This document shows positions 32,989 to 42,776 of a stretch of DNA of 64,000 nucleotides, piece after piece (position 1 is the first letter of the stretch; each line of letters opens with the position of its first letter). Source of the stretch: Streptomyces monomycini. GTDB taxonomy: Bacteria; Actinomycetota; Actinomycetes; Streptomycetales; Streptomycetaceae. Made by a program: the position numbers and the translations under genes. Where the stretch lies: positions 21,923-85,922 of the forward strand of contig NZ_JAFIQY010000039.1 in NCBI RefSeq assembly GCF_022271435.1. The letters run 5' to 3'. The notes under the pieces were generated by a model, which saw nothing but the letters and a program-made list of their open reading frames with translations, was not told the origin of the DNA and made no database searches.

Positions 32989-34392
32989 CTACCGTCCTTC
33001 GAGCTGTGCCAGCTTGCGGCCGGCCTTCAGGTAGGCCGCGCCGGAGAGACCGCCGAGCCGCTCGGCCAGGACCTCGCCCAGCGGCCGGATCACCTCGGCC
33101 TCGGCGAGCGTCACCGTCTGCTGGCCCTCCGGGGCCTCCACGACCAGGCGCAGCGCGTTCTGCTTGGCCAGCCGGCGGGCCGCCGAGGCGCTCGGCGCGA
33201 ACTCCAGGACCTTGGTCAGGACCGCGGCCACCGTCTCCGCGCCGTGCTCGGCGACGTCCACCGCCGGCAGGGCGCCGACGTCGGCGAAGGACTTCTTGGA
33301 GAACTGCGCCACGAACCCGGCGCGCGCGGCCATCGCCGCCTCCAGGCCGTACAGCGCCGCCACGACCTCGCCCGCCAGAACCTTCTTCAGGTCCATCGGG
33401 TGCAGCGTCTTGTCCGCCACCCGGCCCAGCGCGACGGCGATCTCCCCGTCCGTCCACTCCGTCCACGCCTTCAGGTACGGCTCCATCAGCCGGTCCGGCA
33501 CCGACATGATCTTGCCGAAGACGTCGTCGGCGGGTGCGCTCAGCCCGACGTAGTTGCCCTTGGACTTGGACATCTTGGCGCCGGTGCCGTCGGTGCCCTC
33601 GATCAGCGGCATCGTGACGACCAGCTGCGGCCGCTGGCCGCGCAGCTCCATGAGCTTGCGGCCCATCTGGAGGTTGAGCAGCTGGTCGGCGCCGCCCAGC
33701 TCCACATCGCACTCCAGCGCCACCGAGTCCAGGCCCTGCGCGACCGGGTAGAGCAGCTCCGTCATCGTCAGCCCGGACCCGGCCGCCAGGCGGTTGCGGA
33801 AGTCCTCACGCTGGAGCAGCTGCGAGACCGGCACCTGGGCGAGCAGACCGAGCAGCTCGGGGAAGGTGTACGGCGCCAGCCACTCGCTGTTCTGCCGGAA
33901 GCTGACCTTCTCGAAGTCGAAGAACGGCCGGACCTGGTCGCGGTAGCTGGCCAGGTTGGCGGCGATGTCCTCGTCGGTCAGCGGCGGGCGCTCGGCGGTA
34001 CGGCCCGACGGGTCGCCGATCTTGGCGGTGAAGTCACCGATGATCAGCGTCACATCGTGCCCGAGCCGCTGGAACCGGCTCAGGATGATCAGCGGCACCG
34101 CGTGCCCGAGGTGCACGTCGGTGGCGGTCGGGTCGATGCCCAGCTTGATGTGCAGACCCTTGCCGGCGGCGCGGCGCTCCTCGATCCGCTCGGCGAGCCG
34201 GTCCACGCCCGGCAGCACCTCGACGGTACGGGAGGCGATCAGCTCGGCCTGCTCCTTGGCGGGCAGGTCCGTCAGGTCGAGATAGCGCCGCTCGCCCGTC
34301 TCCTTGAGCAGCTCCGCGACGGTGGCGTCGGCGGAGAGGTCTGCGGAGAGCAGCGAGCTGGCGCGGGCGACGGATTCGCCGAGGCGTGTCAT
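32989..34392 (-). CDS. tyrS: Tyrosyl-tRNA synthetase
   Basis: 467 aa, a class I synthetase. The HIGH signature appears as HLGH (residues 94-97, after KLGIDPTATDV), and KMSKSKGN lies near residue 273. The tyrosine/ATP pocket motifs QLLQREDFRNR and GGADQLLNLQMGR are present, as is the S4-like RNA-binding C-terminus (about 400-467, ASAARRLAKQNALRLV). KLGIDPTATDVHLGH is typical of the TyrZ-like branch. The reaction charges tRNA-Tyr in the cytoplasm. On the minus strand TAGACT (34442-34437) is a plausible -10, giving a leader of about 35 nt; I see no T-box elements. Confidence 0.96.
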   Translation of the reverse strand: MTRLGESVARASSLLSADLSADATVAELLKETGERRYLDLTDLPAKEQAELIASRTVEVLPGVDRLAERIEERRAAGKGLHIKLGIDPTATDVHLGHAVPLIILSRFQRLGHDVTLIIGDFTAKIGDPSGRTAERPPLTDEDIAANLASYRDQVRPFFDFEKVSFRQNSEWLAPYTFPELLGLLAQVPVSQLLQREDFRNRLAAGSGLTMTELLYPVAQGLDSVALECDVELGGADQLLNLQMGRKLMELRGQRPQLVVTMPLIEGTDGTGAKMSKSKGNYVGLSAPADDVFGKIMSVPDRLMEPYLKAWTEWTDGEIAVALGRVADKTLHPMDLKKVLAGEVVAALYGLEAAMAARAGFVAQFSKKSFADVGALPAVDVAEHGAETVAAVLTKVLEFAPSASAARRLAKQNALRLVVEAPEGQQTVTLAEAEVIRPLGEVLAERLGGLSGAAYLKAGRKLAQLEGR

Positions 34393-34459
34393 GGCGTTCC
34401 TGATCGGTCGGTGTTCCCGTACGGGAGGACAGAGGGAGAGTCTATTAGAGCCGCAGGCC

Positions 34460-34526
34460 GGCCCCGGTGGAGCCCGCGGCCGGAACCGCCGGGCGTCCGC
34501 CCGGCCGGCCACGGGCCCCACCGGCC
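34460..34526 (-). terminator. Imperfect long stem between the tldE-like gene and tyrS
   Basis: On the minus strand GGCCGGTGGGGCCCG can pair with CGGGCTCCACCGGGGCCGGCC (one wobble, one bulge), with an inner GCCGGGCGGACGCCCGGC hairpin. It would end the tldD-tldE message just before the tyrS promoter. Confidence 0.5.
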
Positions 34527-35926
34527 TCACACCCCCGGACTGACCGAACTCATGTTGAAGTCCGGGACGCGCAGGGCCGGCATCGCCGCGCGGGTGAAGT
34601 AGTCGCTCCACTCCCGGGGCAGCGTGCGCTCCGTACGGCCCGCCTCCACCGCCCGTCCCAGCAGGTCCACCGGCGACTCGTTGAAGCGGAAGTTGTTCAC
34701 CTCGCCGGTCACCTCGCCGTTCTCGACCAGGTAGACACCGTCCCGGGTCAGGCCGGTGAGCAGCAGCGTCGCCGGATCCACCTCGCGGATGTACCAGAGG
34801 CAGGTCAGCAGCAGACCCCGTTCGGTGCCCGCCACCATCTCCGCCAGCGACCGGCTGCCGCCGCCCTCCAGGATCAGGTTGTCGATGCCGGGCGCCACCG
34901 GCAGCCCGGTCAGCCCGGCGCTGTGCCGGGTGGTCACCAGCCGCCGCAGCTCGCCGTCGCGGACCCAGTCGGTCGGCTCCAGGGGCAGCCCGTTGTCGAA
35001 GACGGAGGCGTCGTCGCCGGAGGAGTGGGCCAGGACGAAGGGGGCGCACTCCAGGCCAGGGGCGCCCGGATCGCTGCGCAGCGTCAGCGGCAGCTCCGCG
35101 AGCCTCGACCCGACGAGGGTGCTGCCCCCGGGCCGCGAGAAGACCGAACGGCCCTCCGCCGCGTCCCGGCCGGTCGCCGACCACTGCTGGTAGACGAGCA
35201 GGTCGGCGACGGCGGACGGCGGCAGCAGGGTCTCGTACCGCCCGGCCGGCAGCTCGACGCGCCGCGCCGCCCAGCCGAGCCGGGTGGCCAGCTCCGCGTC
35301 CATGGCCAGCGGGTCCGCGTCACGGAAGTCACGCGTCGACCGGCCCGCCCAGGCGGACCGGGTGCGGTCCGGGGACTTGGCGTTCAGCTCCAGCGTCCCG
35401 GTGGGCTGGTCGTGCCGCAGCCGCAGCCCCGTGGACGACCCGAGATACGACGACACGACCTCGTGGAACGCAAACCCGTACAGCTCCCGGTCCCCCTCCC
35501 CGGCCCGCTTGAACGCCTCGCCCAGCGCTGGCGCGAAGGTGTCGAAGACCGCGGAGGAGGTCTCGGCGGGGGCCTCGGTGAAGTCCGGCGCCGGCGCCGC
35601 ACCGGATACCGGCGGCGCGGCATCCTCGGCCGGCCCGGCCGCCCGGGCGGCCGCCTCCGCCTCCCGCACCAGCGGCTCCAGATCGGCGGCGGTCACCGCG
35701 GCCCGCGACACCACGCCGGACGCGGTGCCCTGCCCGCCGTCGACGGTGGCGACGACGGTCAGCGACCGCCCGCGGGTGACCCCGTTGGTGGTCAGCGCGT
35801 TACCGGCCCAGCGCAGATGGGCGCTGGACCGCTCCTCGGCGATGACCACACACCCGTCGGCCCGGGACAGCTCCAGGGCCCGCTCGACGATCTCGTGGGG
35901 CGCGTTCGCCCGCGGCATACGACTCC

Positions 35927-35930
<4 letters not shown>
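34527..35930 (-). CDS. TldE/PmbA-type metallopeptidase subunit (TldD/PmbA family)
   Basis: 467 aa from ATG 35930, which overlaps the tldD TGA (ATGA); ATG 35918 is an alternative with AGGAG just upstream. The N-terminal domain (ADGCVVIAEERSSAHLRWAG, VVATVDGGQG) and C-terminal domain (GLLLTCLWYIREVDPATLLLTGLTRDGVYLVENGEVTG) match the family. It lacks the HExxxH zinc motif, which identifies it as the TldE/PmbA-like partner that shapes the protease chamber with TldD. TldD/E heterodimers degrade unfolded peptides and mature some RiPPs and toxins (microcin B17, CcdA). No RiPP precursor is visible nearby. Confidence 0.88.
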
Positions 35931-37459
<1,529 letters not shown>

Positions 37460-37666
37460 GGCGTCCTCCCGTGGTCGGCGCCATGAATCATGCCCTGCGC
37501 GGGGCCCCCGGCCCAGCCCGCGGGGCGACCCCGCCGCGGCGCCTTCTGTAGGGACCCGACAGTGACCGGCGTGCGCGCCTGTCCGGGCTCGATTCTCCGT
37601 ACGAGGCCGGTGACCGATAGTTTCGTAGCGAACGCAGGTCGGACAGGACACGGAAAGGGTGATCTC

Positions 37667-38371
37667 TTGAGCCGCTCGGTTCTGGTCACCGGAGGCAACC
37701 GCGGCATTGGCCTCGCCATCGCCCGGGCCTTCGCCGAGGCAGGCGACAAGGTCGCCATCACCTACCGCTCGGGAGAGCCGCCCGAGGGATTTTTGGCCGT
37801 GAAGTGCGACATCACGGACGCCGAGCAGGTCGAGCAGGCCTACAAGGAGATCGAGGAGAAGCACGGCGCGGTCGAGGTGCTGGTGGCCAACGCCGGCGTC
37901 ACCCGCGACCAGCTGCTCATGCGGATGTCCGAGGAGGACTTCACCTCGGTCCTGGACACCAACCTCACCGGCACCTTCCGGGTGGTCAAGCGCGCCAACC
38001 GCGGGATGCTGCGGGCGCGCAAGGGCCGGGTCGTGCTGATCTCGTCCGTCGTGGGCCTGCTGGGCTCCGCGGGCCAGGCGAACTACGCCGCCTCCAAGGC
38101 CGGGCTGGTGGGCTTCGCCCGCTCGCTCGCCCGTGAGCTGGGCAGCCGTAACATCACCGTCAACGTGGTCGCGCCCGGTTTCGTCGACACCGACATGACC
38201 CGCGCGCTCAGCGACGAGCAGCGGGAGGGCATCGTGAAGCAGGTGCCGCTGGCGCGCTACGCGCAGCCCGAGGAGATCGCCGCCTCGGTCCGCTTCCTGG
38301 CCTCCGACGAGGCCGCGTACATCACCGGAGCCGTCATTCCCGTCGACGGCGGATTGGGCATGGGTCACTGA
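37667..38371 (+). CDS. fabG: 3-oxoacyl-[acyl-carrier-protein] reductase FabG
   Basis: 234 aa from TTG 37667 (GAAAGGG upstream). A short-chain reductase with TGGNRGIG (residues 8-15), NAGVTRDQLLMRMSEEDF (the FabG-typical TRD-LLMRM segment), the catalytic Ser in ISSVVGLLGSAGQANYAASK with Tyr and Lys, and the C-terminal ITGAVIPVDGGLGMGH. It reduces 3-oxoacyl-ACP with NADPH in FAS II. TAGTTT (37618-37623) is a likely -10. It is 5 nt upstream of fabI, so the two elongation enzymes are co-expressed, the same arrangement as mabA-inhA in mycobacteria. Confidence 0.95.
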   Translation: MSRSVLVTGGNRGIGLAIARAFAEAGDKVAITYRSGEPPEGFLAVKCDITDAEQVEQAYKEIEEKHGAVEVLVANAGVTRDQLLMRMSEEDFTSVLDTNLTGTFRVVKRANRGMLRARKGRVVLISSVVGLLGSAGQANYAASKAGLVGFARSLARELGSRNITVNVVAPGFVDTDMTRALSDEQREGIVKQVPLARYAQPEEIAASVRFLASDEAAYITGAVIPVDGGLGMGH

Positions 38372-38376
38372 TCAGC

Positions 38377-39153
38377 ATGAGTGGAATCCTCGCAGGCAAG
38401 CGCATTCTGGTCACCGGGGTCCTCACGGACGCCTCGATCGCCTTCCACGTCGCCAAGCTGGCGCAGGAGGAGGGTGCCGAGGTCGTGCTGACCGGGTTCG
38501 GCCGGCTCTCCCTCGTCGAGCGCATCGCCAAGCGGCTGCCGAAGCCCGCCCCGGTCATCGAGCTGGACGTGCAGAACAAGGAGCACCTGGACGGCCTGGC
38601 CGCCAAGGTCACCGAGCACTTCGGCGACGACCAGCTCGACGGTGTCGTGCACTCCATCGGGTTCGCCCCGCAGGACGCGCTGGGCGGCAACTTCCTGAAC
38701 ACCGAGTGGGAGTCGGTCGCCACGGCCGTCGAGGTCTCGGCGTACTCCCTCAAGGCCCTGACCATGGCCCTGCTCCCGCTGCTGGAGAAGCGCGGCGGCT
38801 CGGTCGTCGGCATGGACTTCGACGCGCAGATGGCCTGGCCGAAGTACGACTGGATGGGCGTCTCCAAGGCGGCGCTGGAGGCCACCTCCCGCTACCTGGC
38901 CCGTGACCTGGGCCCGAAGAACATCCGCTGCAACCTGGTCTCGGCGGGTCCGATCAAGTCGATGGCCGCCCGCTCGATCCCCGGCTTCGAGGAGCTGACG
39001 GACGTGTGGTCCACCCGCGCCCCGATCGGCTGGGACCTCACCGACCCCGAGCCGGCCGGCCGCGGCGTCGTGGCGCTGCTCTCGGACTGGTTCCCGAAGA
39101 CCACCGGCGAGATCGTCCACGTCGACGGTGGCGTGCACATGATGGGTGCCTGA
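38377..39153 (+). CDS. fabI: Enoyl-[acyl-carrier-protein] reductase FabI (InhA type)
   Basis: 258 aa. NADH-binding start ILVTGVLTDASIAFHVAKLA, where the Gly-x5-Ser-Ile-Ala spacing is specific to FabI/InhA, then the active-site YDWMGVSKAALE with Tyr-x6-Lys, and HVDGGVHMMGA at the end. Length and motifs are closest to actinobacterial InhA. It performs the final reduction of each FAS II cycle. It starts 5 nt after the fabG stop and is followed by a hairpin terminator. Confidence 0.96.
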   Translation: MSGILAGKRILVTGVLTDASIAFHVAKLAQEEGAEVVLTGFGRLSLVERIAKRLPKPAPVIELDVQNKEHLDGLAAKVTEHFGDDQLDGVVHSIGFAPQDALGGNFLNTEWESVATAVEVSAYSLKALTMALLPLLEKRGGSVVGMDFDAQMAWPKYDWMGVSKAALEATSRYLARDLGPKNIRCNLVSAGPIKSMAARSIPGFEELTDVWSTRAPIGWDLTDPEPAGRGVVALLSDWFPKTTGEIVHVDGGVHMMGA

Positions 39154-39180
39154 CGCCCCTCGGCGCCTGAAACGCCGCAA

Positions 39181-39214
39181 CGCTGCCCGTCCCGGTCCGC
39201 CGGGGCGGGCAGCG
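39181..39214. terminator. Hairpin terminator between fabI and the convergent gntR-type gene
   Basis: CGCTGCCCG-T-CCCGG pairs with CCGGG-G-CGGGCAGCG around TCCG. Confidence 0.82.
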
Positions 39215-39229
39215 TGCGTGGTACGGGGT

Positions 39230-39901
39230 TCAGCCGCCGGCCCGGCAGCCGAAGGGGTGCGCGCCCGCCTCGGCCGCGGCGCGCTCGTCGTCGCCCGCGT
39301 GGATCGCCGCGACCAGCCGCGCGTGGTCCACATACGCCTCGGGCCGCAGCACGTCGCCCACGTCGGCGCGCAGAAACTCCCGCAGTACGCCCCCGAGGTC
39401 GGCGTACAGCTCGGCCAGGACCTCGTTGTGCGAGGCCGCGACGACCGCCATGTGCAGCGTCGCGTCGGCCTCCACGAACGCCGTCGCCGCGCCGGACTCC
39501 CAGGCCCGCTCGCGCCGCTCCAGCGCGGCGTCGAGCTGCCGCAGGTCCTGGTCGGTGCGGCGCCGGGCGGCCAGCCGGGCCGCCGTCGCCTCCAGCGCGC
39601 TGCGCAGCTCCGCCACGTGCCCGGGGTCGGCGTCCGCGAAGCGGCGGTTCATCACCCCGGCCAGTTCGCTGGTCGCGGCCACGTACGTGCCCGACCCCTG
39701 CCGGATGTCCAGCAGACCGTTGTGCGCCAGGGCCCGTACGGCCTCGCGGACGGTGTTGCGGGCCACCCCGAGCTGTTCGACCAGTTCGGGCTCGGTCGGG
39801 ATACGGGAGCCCACCGGCCATTCACCGGACGTGATCTGCGCCCGCAGCTGGGTGATCACCTGGTCCGCCAGCGCGGAGCGCCGGGGGGAGGTCAGTGGCA
39901 T
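39230..39901 (-). CDS. GntR family (FadR-type) transcriptional regulator
   Basis: 223 aa from ATG 39901. The N-terminal winged HTH is clear: LADQVITQLRAQITSGEWPVGSRIPTEPEL and GVARNTVREAVRALAHNGLL with QGSGTYV wing. The C-terminal FCD ligand domain follows (about 80-215: ELRSALEATAARLAA, ADATLHMAVVAASHNEVLAELY, DHARLVAAIHAGDDERAAAEA), with His/Asp residues that commonly bind a metal and an organic acid. A GGGGGGAGG stretch lies directly upstream. It is divergent from a CynX-type MFS transporter and probably represses it through the inverted repeat at 40053-40091. Confidence 0.9.
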   Translation of the reverse strand: MPLTSPRRSALADQVITQLRAQITSGEWPVGSRIPTEPELVEQLGVARNTVREAVRALAHNGLLDIRQGSGTYVAATSELAGVMNRRFADADPGHVAELRSALEATAARLAARRRTDQDLRQLDAALERRERAWESGAATAFVEADATLHMAVVAASHNEVLAELYADLGGVLREFLRADVGDVLRPEAYVDHARLVAAIHAGDDERAAAEAGAHPFGCRAGG

Positions 39902-39930
39902 GTCAGCGCTCCAGAAGACGGGAGACGGAA

Positions 39931-40003
39931 GCCCGGCGGGGGGCACCGCGAGAAGCCTGGCAGGGGGGCATCGCGAAAGGCCCGGCGGGGGGCACCGCGA
40001 GAG
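39931..40003. repeat. Three tandem 24-25-bp repeats upstream of the gntR-type gene
   Basis: Copies at 39931-39954, 39955-39979 and 39980-40003, each built on GCCCGGCGGGGGGCACCGCG followed by AGAR. The first and third are nearly identical; the middle one has several changes. Confidence 0.85.
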
Positions 40004-40052
40004 GACGCCGAGCGCCGGAGCCCGGGGACCGGGAACCGGGAAGCGAAATCGT

Positions 40053-40091
40053 TGGACAGGCATTCATCCCATGATTCTATGATGCTGTCCA
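40053..40091 (+). promoter_or_regulatory. Promoter and inverted-repeat operator of the CynX-type transporter
   Basis: TGGACAG (40053-40059) and CTGTCCA (40085-40091) bracket the promoter TGGACA-N19-TATGAT (-10 at 40078-40083). The predicted +1 at 40090 lies one base before ATG 40091, giving a near-leaderless message. ATGAT is also repeated directly inside the interval. Confidence 0.6.
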
Positions 40092-41416
40092 TGACAGACG
40101 ACTCCCTCGCGACCCTCGGCCCCGGTGCCGGAGCCCCGGACACCCCGCCGGAGCGGCACCCGGCCGGACGGCCCGGGCCCGCCGCGACGCCGGAGCCGGC
40201 CCGCGCTCCGGCCGCCCGGCGAGGGCTGCCGTTCCTCATGGTCGCCGGCCTGGTCCTGGCCGCCCTCAACCTCCGCCCCGCCATCACCAGCCTCGGCCCG
40301 CTCATGGAAGAGGTCCGGTCCGGCCTGGGCATGAGCGCCACCGTGGCCGGGCTGCTCACCTCCGTACCGGCCCTGTGCTTCGCGGTCTTCGGCACCGCCG
40401 CCCCGCGGCTGGCCCGGCGCTGGGGCCCCGGCGCGGTCGTCTGCGCCGGTATGGCCGCCATCGCCGCGGGCGTCGCCGTACGGCCCTACACCGGCAGCAC
40501 CGCCGGCTTCCTCGCCGCCACCGCGCTGGCCCTCGCGGGCATCGCGGTCAGCAACGTCCTGCTGCCGGTGGTCATCAAGACCTGGTTCCCGGACCGCGTC
40601 GGGCCGCTCACCGGCCTGTACTCGATGGCCCTCGCCCTGGGCACCTCGCTGGCCGCGGCACTGACCGTTCCCATCACGTCCGCGCTCGGCGGCAGCTGGC
40701 AGTCCGGCCTCGTGGTGTGGGCGCTGCTCGCCGTCCTCGCCGTCCTGCCCTGGCTGACGGCCGTCCGCGGCCGCGCGGGAGAGCGCGGGCCCGCCGCCCG
40801 GCAGCCCGCCGCACCGGCCGCGGCGCTGCGGGTCAGCACGTCGCCGACCGCCTGGGCGCTGGCCGTCTTCTTCGGCCTCCAGGCCACCGCCGCGTACATC
40901 ACCATGGGCTGGATGCCGCAGATCTTCCGCGACGCCGGGGTCCCGGCGGGCACCGCGGGCGTCCTGCTCGCCGTCACCATGGCGATGGGCGTACCGCTGT
41001 CCTTCGTACTGCCCCGGGTGGCCGCCCGGATGCGCAACCAGGGGCCGCTGGCCGTCGGGCTCGGCATCTGCGGCCTGGCCGGCTACGCCGGACTGTGGCT
41101 GGCCCCGGCCTCCGGAGCCTGGGCCTGGGCGCTGCTCCTGGGCATCTCCAACTGCTCCTTCCCGCTGGCCCTGACGATGATCGGGATGCGCTCGCGCAGC
41201 GCCGAGGGCGTCGTACGGCTGTCCGCCTTCGCCCAGAGCGTCGGCTACCTGATCTCCATCCCCGGACCGCTCCTGGTGGCCACGCTCTACCAGCACAGCG
41301 GCGGCTGGGGCCTGCCCATCGCGCTGATGGCCGGGCTGATGGTGCCCCAGATGGCGGTCGGGATGCTTGCGGGCCGGGACCGCCGGATGGAGGACGAGGC
41401 CGAGGTGCGACACTGA
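40091..41416 (+). CDS. MFS transporter, CynX/NimT family
   Basis: 441 aa. After a Pro/Ala-rich cytoplasmic head (about 1-45), twelve hydrophobic segments can be followed. LVLAALNLRPAITSLGPLMEE in TM1 is the hallmark of CynX/NimT transporters, the group with the 2-nitroimidazole and cyanate transporters. LARRWGPGAVVCAGM after TM2 and LPRVAARMRNQ after TM8 are the loop motifs. Substrate unknown. The start at ATG 40091 follows from the -10 position; two further ATGs lie 9-12 nt upstream. Regulated most likely by the divergent GntR protein. A 38-aa membrane peptide is encoded 4 nt downstream. Confidence 0.9.
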   Translation: MTDDSLATLGPGAGAPDTPPERHPAGRPGPAATPEPARAPAARRGLPFLMVAGLVLAALNLRPAITSLGPLMEEVRSGLGMSATVAGLLTSVPALCFAVFGTAAPRLARRWGPGAVVCAGMAAIAAGVAVRPYTGSTAGFLAATALALAGIAVSNVLLPVVIKTWFPDRVGPLTGLYSMALALGTSLAAALTVPITSALGGSWQSGLVVWALLAVLAVLPWLTAVRGRAGERGPAARQPAAPAAALRVSTSPTAWALAVFFGLQATAAYITMGWMPQIFRDAGVPAGTAGVLLAVTMAMGVPLSFVLPRVAARMRNQGPLAVGLGICGLAGYAGLWLAPASGAWAWALLLGISNCSFPLALTMIGMRSRSAEGVVRLSAFAQSVGYLISIPGPLLVATLYQHSGGWGLPIALMAGLMVPQMAVGMLAGRDRRMEDEAEVRH

Positions 41417-41420
41417 AGCC

Positions 41421-41537
41421 ATGCCAGTGCTCGAACCGAATCCGCCGGGCGGACAGAAGAAGCTGCTCATCGTCCTGGGGGCGATGCTCGCCGTGACCGC
41501 CGTCATCGCCGTCATCGCGAGCCTCGCCTCACCCTGA
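41421..41537 (+). CDS. 38-aa transporter-associated membrane peptide (SGM_5486 type)
   Basis: MPVLEPNPPGGQKKLL starts the peptide, followed by one transmembrane helix (residues about 15-36: LLIVLGAMLAVTAVIAVIAS) and SLASP at the end. It starts 4 nt after the MFS stop codon, so the two are one operon. Size, sequence and position match the small Streptomyces peptides that I recall being annotated as SGM_5486 family transporter-associated protein. It is probably a single-span regulator or stabiliser of the transporter. GAAGCC is the only weak ribosome-binding sequence, fitting reinitiation. Confidence 0.75.
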   Translation: MPVLEPNPPGGQKKLLIVLGAMLAVTAVIAVIASLASP

Positions 41538-41569
41538 CGTGCCTCGACGCGCCTGACGCGCCGTGCGGG

Positions 41570-41587
41570 GGTGGGGACAGCCCCACC
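41570..41587 (+). terminator. Short hairpin after the MFS/38-aa operon
   Basis: GGTGGGG pairs with CCCCACC around ACAG, 33 nt after the stop. Confidence 0.5.
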
Positions 41588-41744
41588 GTCCCCTAGGGGG
41601 CCAGGCTCAGGGGCAAGTGGGTGGCGTACCGGATGGGAACGGCCCCCGCGGCACCATAGGTTCGAGGCACACCGTGCCGCTGCGGTGGACGCGGCCGCAC
41701 CACGCGGCCGCGTCGTCCCCGCCGATGCCCCCCGGAGGCCACCG

Positions 41745-41954
41745 ATGTCCGCCGTCTCCAGCAGGCCGTCCGTCCCCCGCAGCCCGGGCGCGCGCACGGG
41801 CCTGCCGTGGTGGGCCGTGGCCCTCGCCGTCGTCTCCTTCGTCGCGCTGCTCGTCGTCATGACGGCGCCGTCCACGGCGCACGCGGTGAGCGCGTCCCAG
41901 GGCCTGGCACCCGTACTCGAATTCCTCGCCCGCCTCGTCGGCATCGGGGTCTGA
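41745..41954 (+). CDS. Small single-span membrane protein, unknown function
   Basis: 69 aa from ATG 41745, preceded by GGAGG at 7 nt. Ser/Pro/Arg-rich N-terminus (about 1-20), one hydrophobic helix (about residues 22-42, WWAVALAVVSFVALLVVM), a short APSTAHAVSAS stretch that could be a signal-peptidase site, and a hydrophobic C-terminus (LAPVLEFLARLVGIGV). It is either a membrane peptide or a small exported one. No family recognised; similar short proteins are frequent in Streptomyces. Confidence 0.6.
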   Translation: MSAVSSRPSVPRSPGARTGLPWWAVALAVVSFVALLVVMTAPSTAHAVSASQGLAPVLEFLARLVGIGV

Positions 41955-42051
41955 GCCCGGTGACGGCGGCGCGCCGGAGGAGCGTTCACCCTGCGGAGGG
42001 AGCGCCTCAACACCTCGCGCCCCGCGCTGCGTTTCGTGCGAAGCTGGACAC

Positions 42052-42570
42052 ATGAGCGCCGAAACACCTCGCCGGATTGTCCTTCTTCGCCATGCCAAGG
42101 CCGACTGGTCGCAGGAGAGCGACCACGAGCGCCCCCTCGCGGAGCGAGGCCGTAAGGACGCCCCGGTCGCCGGTCACTGGCTGGCCGGAGCCGGGATCAC
42201 CCCCGACCTGACCCTGTGCTCGACCGCCGCGCGGACGCGCGAGACCTGGAAGCTCGTCGTGGGCGAGCTGCCGCAGCGCCCGAAGACCGTCTACGAGGAG
42301 CGGCTGTACGAAGCCTCCCTCGGCGAACTGATCGCCGTGCTGAACGAGACCTCCGAAGACGTGCACGACCTGATGCTGGTCGGCCACAACCCCGGCATGC
42401 ACGGGCTCGCCGACGCGCTGGCGGGCGAGGCCGAGGGCGACCTGCTGGCCCGGATGAACCGCAGCGGCTTCCCGACGTCCTCGATCGCCGTGCTGACCTT
42501 CACCGGCTCCTGGAAGGCGGTCGAGCACGGCGTCGGCCGCCTGGACGCCTTCTGGGCGCCGCACGCCTGA
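42052..42570 (+). CDS. SixA-like histidine phosphatase
   Basis: 172 aa. The phosphatase catalytic LRHAKADW (RHG-type motif, with Ala for Gly) lies near residue 12, then SDHERPLAERGRKDA, CSTAARTRETW with the conserved Arg, YEASLGELIAVLNE and the second His in VGHNPGM. SixA-type proteins dephosphorylate His-phosphorylated partners, such as HPt domains or PTSNtr components, in proteobacteria; the target here is unknown. ATG 42052 fits the family N-terminus. It ends at a very strong terminator. Confidence 0.9.
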   Translation: MSAETPRRIVLLRHAKADWSQESDHERPLAERGRKDAPVAGHWLAGAGITPDLTLCSTAARTRETWKLVVGELPQRPKTVYEERLYEASLGELIAVLNETSEDVHDLMLVGHNPGMHGLADALAGEAEGDLLARMNRSGFPTSSIAVLTFTGSWKAVEHGVGRLDAFWAPHA

Positions 42571-42592
42571 CCCGGTGACCCGGCAGCACCGA

Positions 42593-42637
42593 ACGGACGA
42601 GGGCTCCGGCGCTGTGTGCGCCGGAGCCCTCGTCCGT
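42593..42637. terminator. 19-bp hairpin between the sixA-like gene and serB
   Basis: The arms 42593-42611 and 42619-42637 are fully complementary around CTGTGTG. Confidence 0.9.
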
Positions 42638-42663
42638 GTCCGGGGCAGGGAGCGGGAGGCGGG

Positions 42664-42774
42664 CTCTCAGCCGTCGGGTGGGTCCGGAGGAAGAGACGGC
42701 CCTCGGTCCGTCGGGTGGGTCCGGAGGAAGAGACGGCTCTCAGCCGTCGGGTGGGTCCGGAGGGAGAGTGCAGC
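42664..42774. repeat. Three tandem copies of a 36-37-bp repeat at the serB 3' end
   Basis: CCGTCGGGTGGGTCCGGAGG starts at 42671, 42708 and 42744; the unit continues with AAGAGACGGCYCTCRG. Copies one and two are identical over more than 30 bp; copy three is diverged at its end and runs up to the serB stop. GACGGCT-CTC-AGCCGTC inside the unit makes a 7-bp hairpin, so each repeat carries its own stem. Confidence 0.92.
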
Positions 42775-42776
42775 CC

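Noticed and set aside
34393..34526. T-box leader upstream of tyrS
   Set aside because: No T-box core sequence or specifier stem is visible, and the leader predicted from TAGACT is only about 35 nt.
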